From positions 21,514,001 to 21,578,000 of the forward strand of contig OZ231128.1 of assembly GCA_965153355.1 (NCBI GenBank): a stretch of DNA of 64,000 bases. The letters run 5' to 3'. Origin of the DNA: Flaccisagitta enflata. Lineage: Eukaryota > Chaetognatha > Sagittoidea > Aphragmophora. The position numbers and the translations under genes are program-made. Below the pieces are notes generated by a model, which was not told the origin of the DNA, ran no database searches, and saw only the letters and a program-made list of their open reading frames with translations. The number at the start of each line of letters is the position of its first letter. Position 1 is the first letter of the stretch. Shown here one piece after another: positions 1 to 64,000 of the stretch.

Positions 1-110
1 AACTTCGTAAGAGACTAAGGGTTGTTAAAGTGTTTGTTGTTGTTATCGCCGTTAATTTGTTGTCACACATGAAAGATCACGGTCGTCTGTCTCGTGTTCT
101 CACTTGTCAG

Positions 111-4818
<4,708 letters not shown>

Positions 4819-5527
4819 CGACCAGATTGAAGACGTTTCGACAAACCACTTTCAGAAGTCGTATCGGCGATTGCTGGCATCAGACATCTTTGGCTTGAAC
4901 TCCACAAATTACAGATTTTGCGTGCTGGGCATTACTGGCTACAATTTTCAGACTCTATTATATCTAATTTTCAGATCGCTGAATGTAATGCGAATTAAAC
5001 TATATAAAAACAGTTCCCCCCCCCCAAATTGGTTGTCGGTCTCGCTGGCTTGGGGGTGGGGGTAATACGGCTACTAATGAGATTTTTTTCGATCCGTCTT
5101 TGTTGATATGAAATGATAATTGATGAGTAAAAGTAGCTTACACTGGCTTATTTATGGCTTGTCGATCTATGCTGGCGTTGGAAGGGTACATATTATTCCT
5201 ATACGATTTTAAGCTTTTATGTCACGCTTGCATTTTATCATCCAAAAATGTAATAGGTTAATAACGGATGTAGTGTTACTTGTTAGTCTTTATCTATACA
5301 ATGATGCATGAAAAAATGGAATCAGTCAGTAGAGAGATCGATACTGGATGATGACTGATTGATCAGTCACAAAATTCTTGATCAAACAGCAAGCGAGAGA
5401 GGACGCTGGTTGTAATTTACGCCCATATTGATCTCTCCAGTTGCTGTTTATACGTAATCATCGCCTTTGCTTTTAAATGTCATCACTGGCAAACTACAGT
5501 CAATTCCCGCTCTCGAAATGAAAAGAT
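4819..5527. other. Intergenic, nothing recognised
   Basis: Follows the stop codon of the STKLD1-like gene. A C-run at about 5021-5030 and AT-rich sequence are the only notable features; no ORF with recognisable content. Confidence 0.6.
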
Positions 5528-6107
5528 ATACAGTAGATGTCGTCTAGACTTAGAAATACGGGGGAATTCATTACAGGAAGACAAATTTACTTAAGCAACT
5601 GATATTTGGAATACAGGCTAAAAAAAGGATGCTTTGTTGCCCATGGGTGTTGGTTGCTATGGAAACACATTTTCATGTATTCTCGCTAAAGTATCAATGT
5701 TTTGAGAAGTTTTTTTAGGGAACATTGTTTAAAAAAAAATTTGCCACAACTTTCCCATAGTATGTTCTGTAAGAATATTGCTCGTTTAGCCGTTGCTAGG
5801 GAGCGTAACTATGTGTGACAGCCCTATGATGCTCCCTAGCAACAGCCAATCCAGCGATATTCTTACAGAACATACTGTGGGAAAGTTGTTGCAAATTTTA
5901 TTTTAAACAATGTTCCCTCAAAAAATTTCTCAAAAAATTGATACTTTAGCGTAAATACATGAGAATGTGTTTCCATGGCAACCAACACCCATAGGCAATA
6001 AAGCAACCTTTTATTAATTTATATTCTAAATATCACTCTCCTAACTTCATTTGTCTACCTGTAATCAATTCCCCCGTATTTCCAAGTCTAGACGACATCT
6101 ACTGTAC
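5528..6107. mobile_element. Foldback (palindromic) element, about 580 bp
   Basis: The left half from about 5528 (cagtagatgtcgtctagac) is the reverse complement of the right half ending near 6107. The whole element can fold into one long hairpin with arms of about 270 bp. The centre is near 5815, where ttgctagggagc and gctccctagcaa face each other. Arms differ by scattered substitutions and small indels, so it is not a recent perfect palindrome. No coding capacity. It fits a MITE or foldback transposon; no target duplication was convincingly seen. Confidence 0.75.
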
Positions 6108-6997
6108 ACGACGTGACAGTATCCGGTATATTCGTACGAGCGGCGATTCAACTGCACATTTATTTAGCACTTTTTAAGCTTGTTTTATTTGTTCATGTTT
6201 CGCTTCCCGTCTCAGTTTCTTGTGACATCACATACAAGGGCCTTAACACCCAGATTCATATTTGATCTTATTAACGCACATATCAACTGCATAAAAGCTT
6301 TGCAAGTGTCAACTGCTACATCAAAAGTGCCCTTAATCGGAATCGCGCCATCATCAACCTCTCTGCATCAAATTTCTTGTTTCTGTCACTTTCTTTATAT
6401 TTCGTCTCGCTTTTTAACTCGTTTTTGTGTAACATTTTTTTCTAAAACCACGAAGAAAATTTCAACTAACGGCTTTAACGCAACGGCCAACGCACCTTCA
6501 AAATTAATAAATACTGCCGTCCTCTGAAACACTACTAAAGAACTAAAAAAAAGAAGAGTAAAATATCACTTTCCGATGAAGTGAATCCTGCACTGCACAT
6601 AATTGTGTTCCTTCTTTCTTATCTCGGTCGTTCACTTTTTCCATTTCTAAAAAAGACTCACTGCATGTCCGAAGCCGTTTTTCGCCCCAGCGAGGCCCTT
6701 GTGCCCCCGCGCAAGATCCCTCCTCCAGGCCTTCCCCTCGCCCTGTAAACCCCCTTACAAGTTACCACCCTCGCCATTGTCACGCCGGTATAACACCCTC
6801 GTGCTTTCGCGCAAGATCCCTCCTTCCCGCAAATCCCTCTCCCCGCAAACCCCCCTCCTACACTCACCAACGACAAAATGATAAATTTGTCAAAGAAACC
6901 AAGTCGCAAGTTGTTGTGGCGATTATCGTCACTATGGCAACAGCACCATAAGTTGTCATGGCAAATATCGTCGTCATGGCAACAACATTACCCCATC
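6108..6997. other. Gene-poor region before the cysteine-rich gene
   Basis: No recognised coding sequence. The 6660-6860 part has C-rich, imperfectly repeated sequence with two copies of gcgcaagatccctcc. The promoter of the downstream gene may lie here, but no motif was strong enough to call. Confidence 0.5.

Positions 6998-64000
<57,003 letters not shown>

Noticed and set aside
6658-6909. 83-codon minus-strand ORF
   Set aside because: No splice partner, no domain; lies in C-rich repetitive sequence.

Overview
The window reads as nuclear DNA of an animal, most likely an invertebrate. It has spliced genes with GT-AG introns, long microsatellites, a metazoan-type cysteine-rich extracellular gene and animal-type transposons. 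The species cannot be told from the sequence. All gene models come from reading ORFs, splice sites and intron phase by eye; no search or transcript was available.

Layout. (1) 1-4818, plus strand: the 3' part of a kinase plus ARM-like repeat gene resembling STKLD1. (2) 4819-6997: gene-poor, with a palindromic foldback element at about 5528-6107. (3) 6998-64000, plus strand: one very large gene for a secreted protein made almost entirely of GCC2/GCC3 (ephrin-receptor-like) cysteine-rich repeats. I can follow 19 exons and at least 4063 codons with phase-consistent splicing, open at the right edge. Its 5' half has many small exons in microsatellite-rich introns. Its 3' half has very long exons (4547, 3010 and at least 1485 nt). 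(4) A 32.3-kb intron (24419-56745) splits the two largest exons and is packed with nested mobile DNA.

The main discovery candidate lies in that intron: a 22,125-bp element at 34213-56337. It begins CACTC and ends GAGTG, has about 65-bp terminal inverted repeats (one mismatch), a TG duplication on each side, GTTATA-like subterminal repeats and a perfect hairpin near each end. All its intact genes are on the minus strand, antisense to the host gene: an S/T/P-repeat protein gene with an in-frame TAG, a CACTA/EnSpm-like transposase with a C2H2 finger, a 21-exon gene for a 1421-residue protein of unknown function, a small basic protein gene, and two tandem three-exon genes for RING plus B-box proteins resembling the N-terminus of TRIM37. 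A DNA transposon carrying paired TRIM37-like ubiquitin-ligase modules is the most unusual feature here. The element appears inserted into an older TA-flanked inverted-repeat element (27321-56607), and itself carries a MITE and a broken, inverted transposase copy.

The rest is repeats: (CA)n, (CT)n, (GAA)n, (CAA)n, (GAAA)n and others, several abutting splice sites, a 660-bp tandem duplication, and scattered ends of a MITE-like family. I saw no rRNA, tRNA, CRISPR or prokaryotic features.
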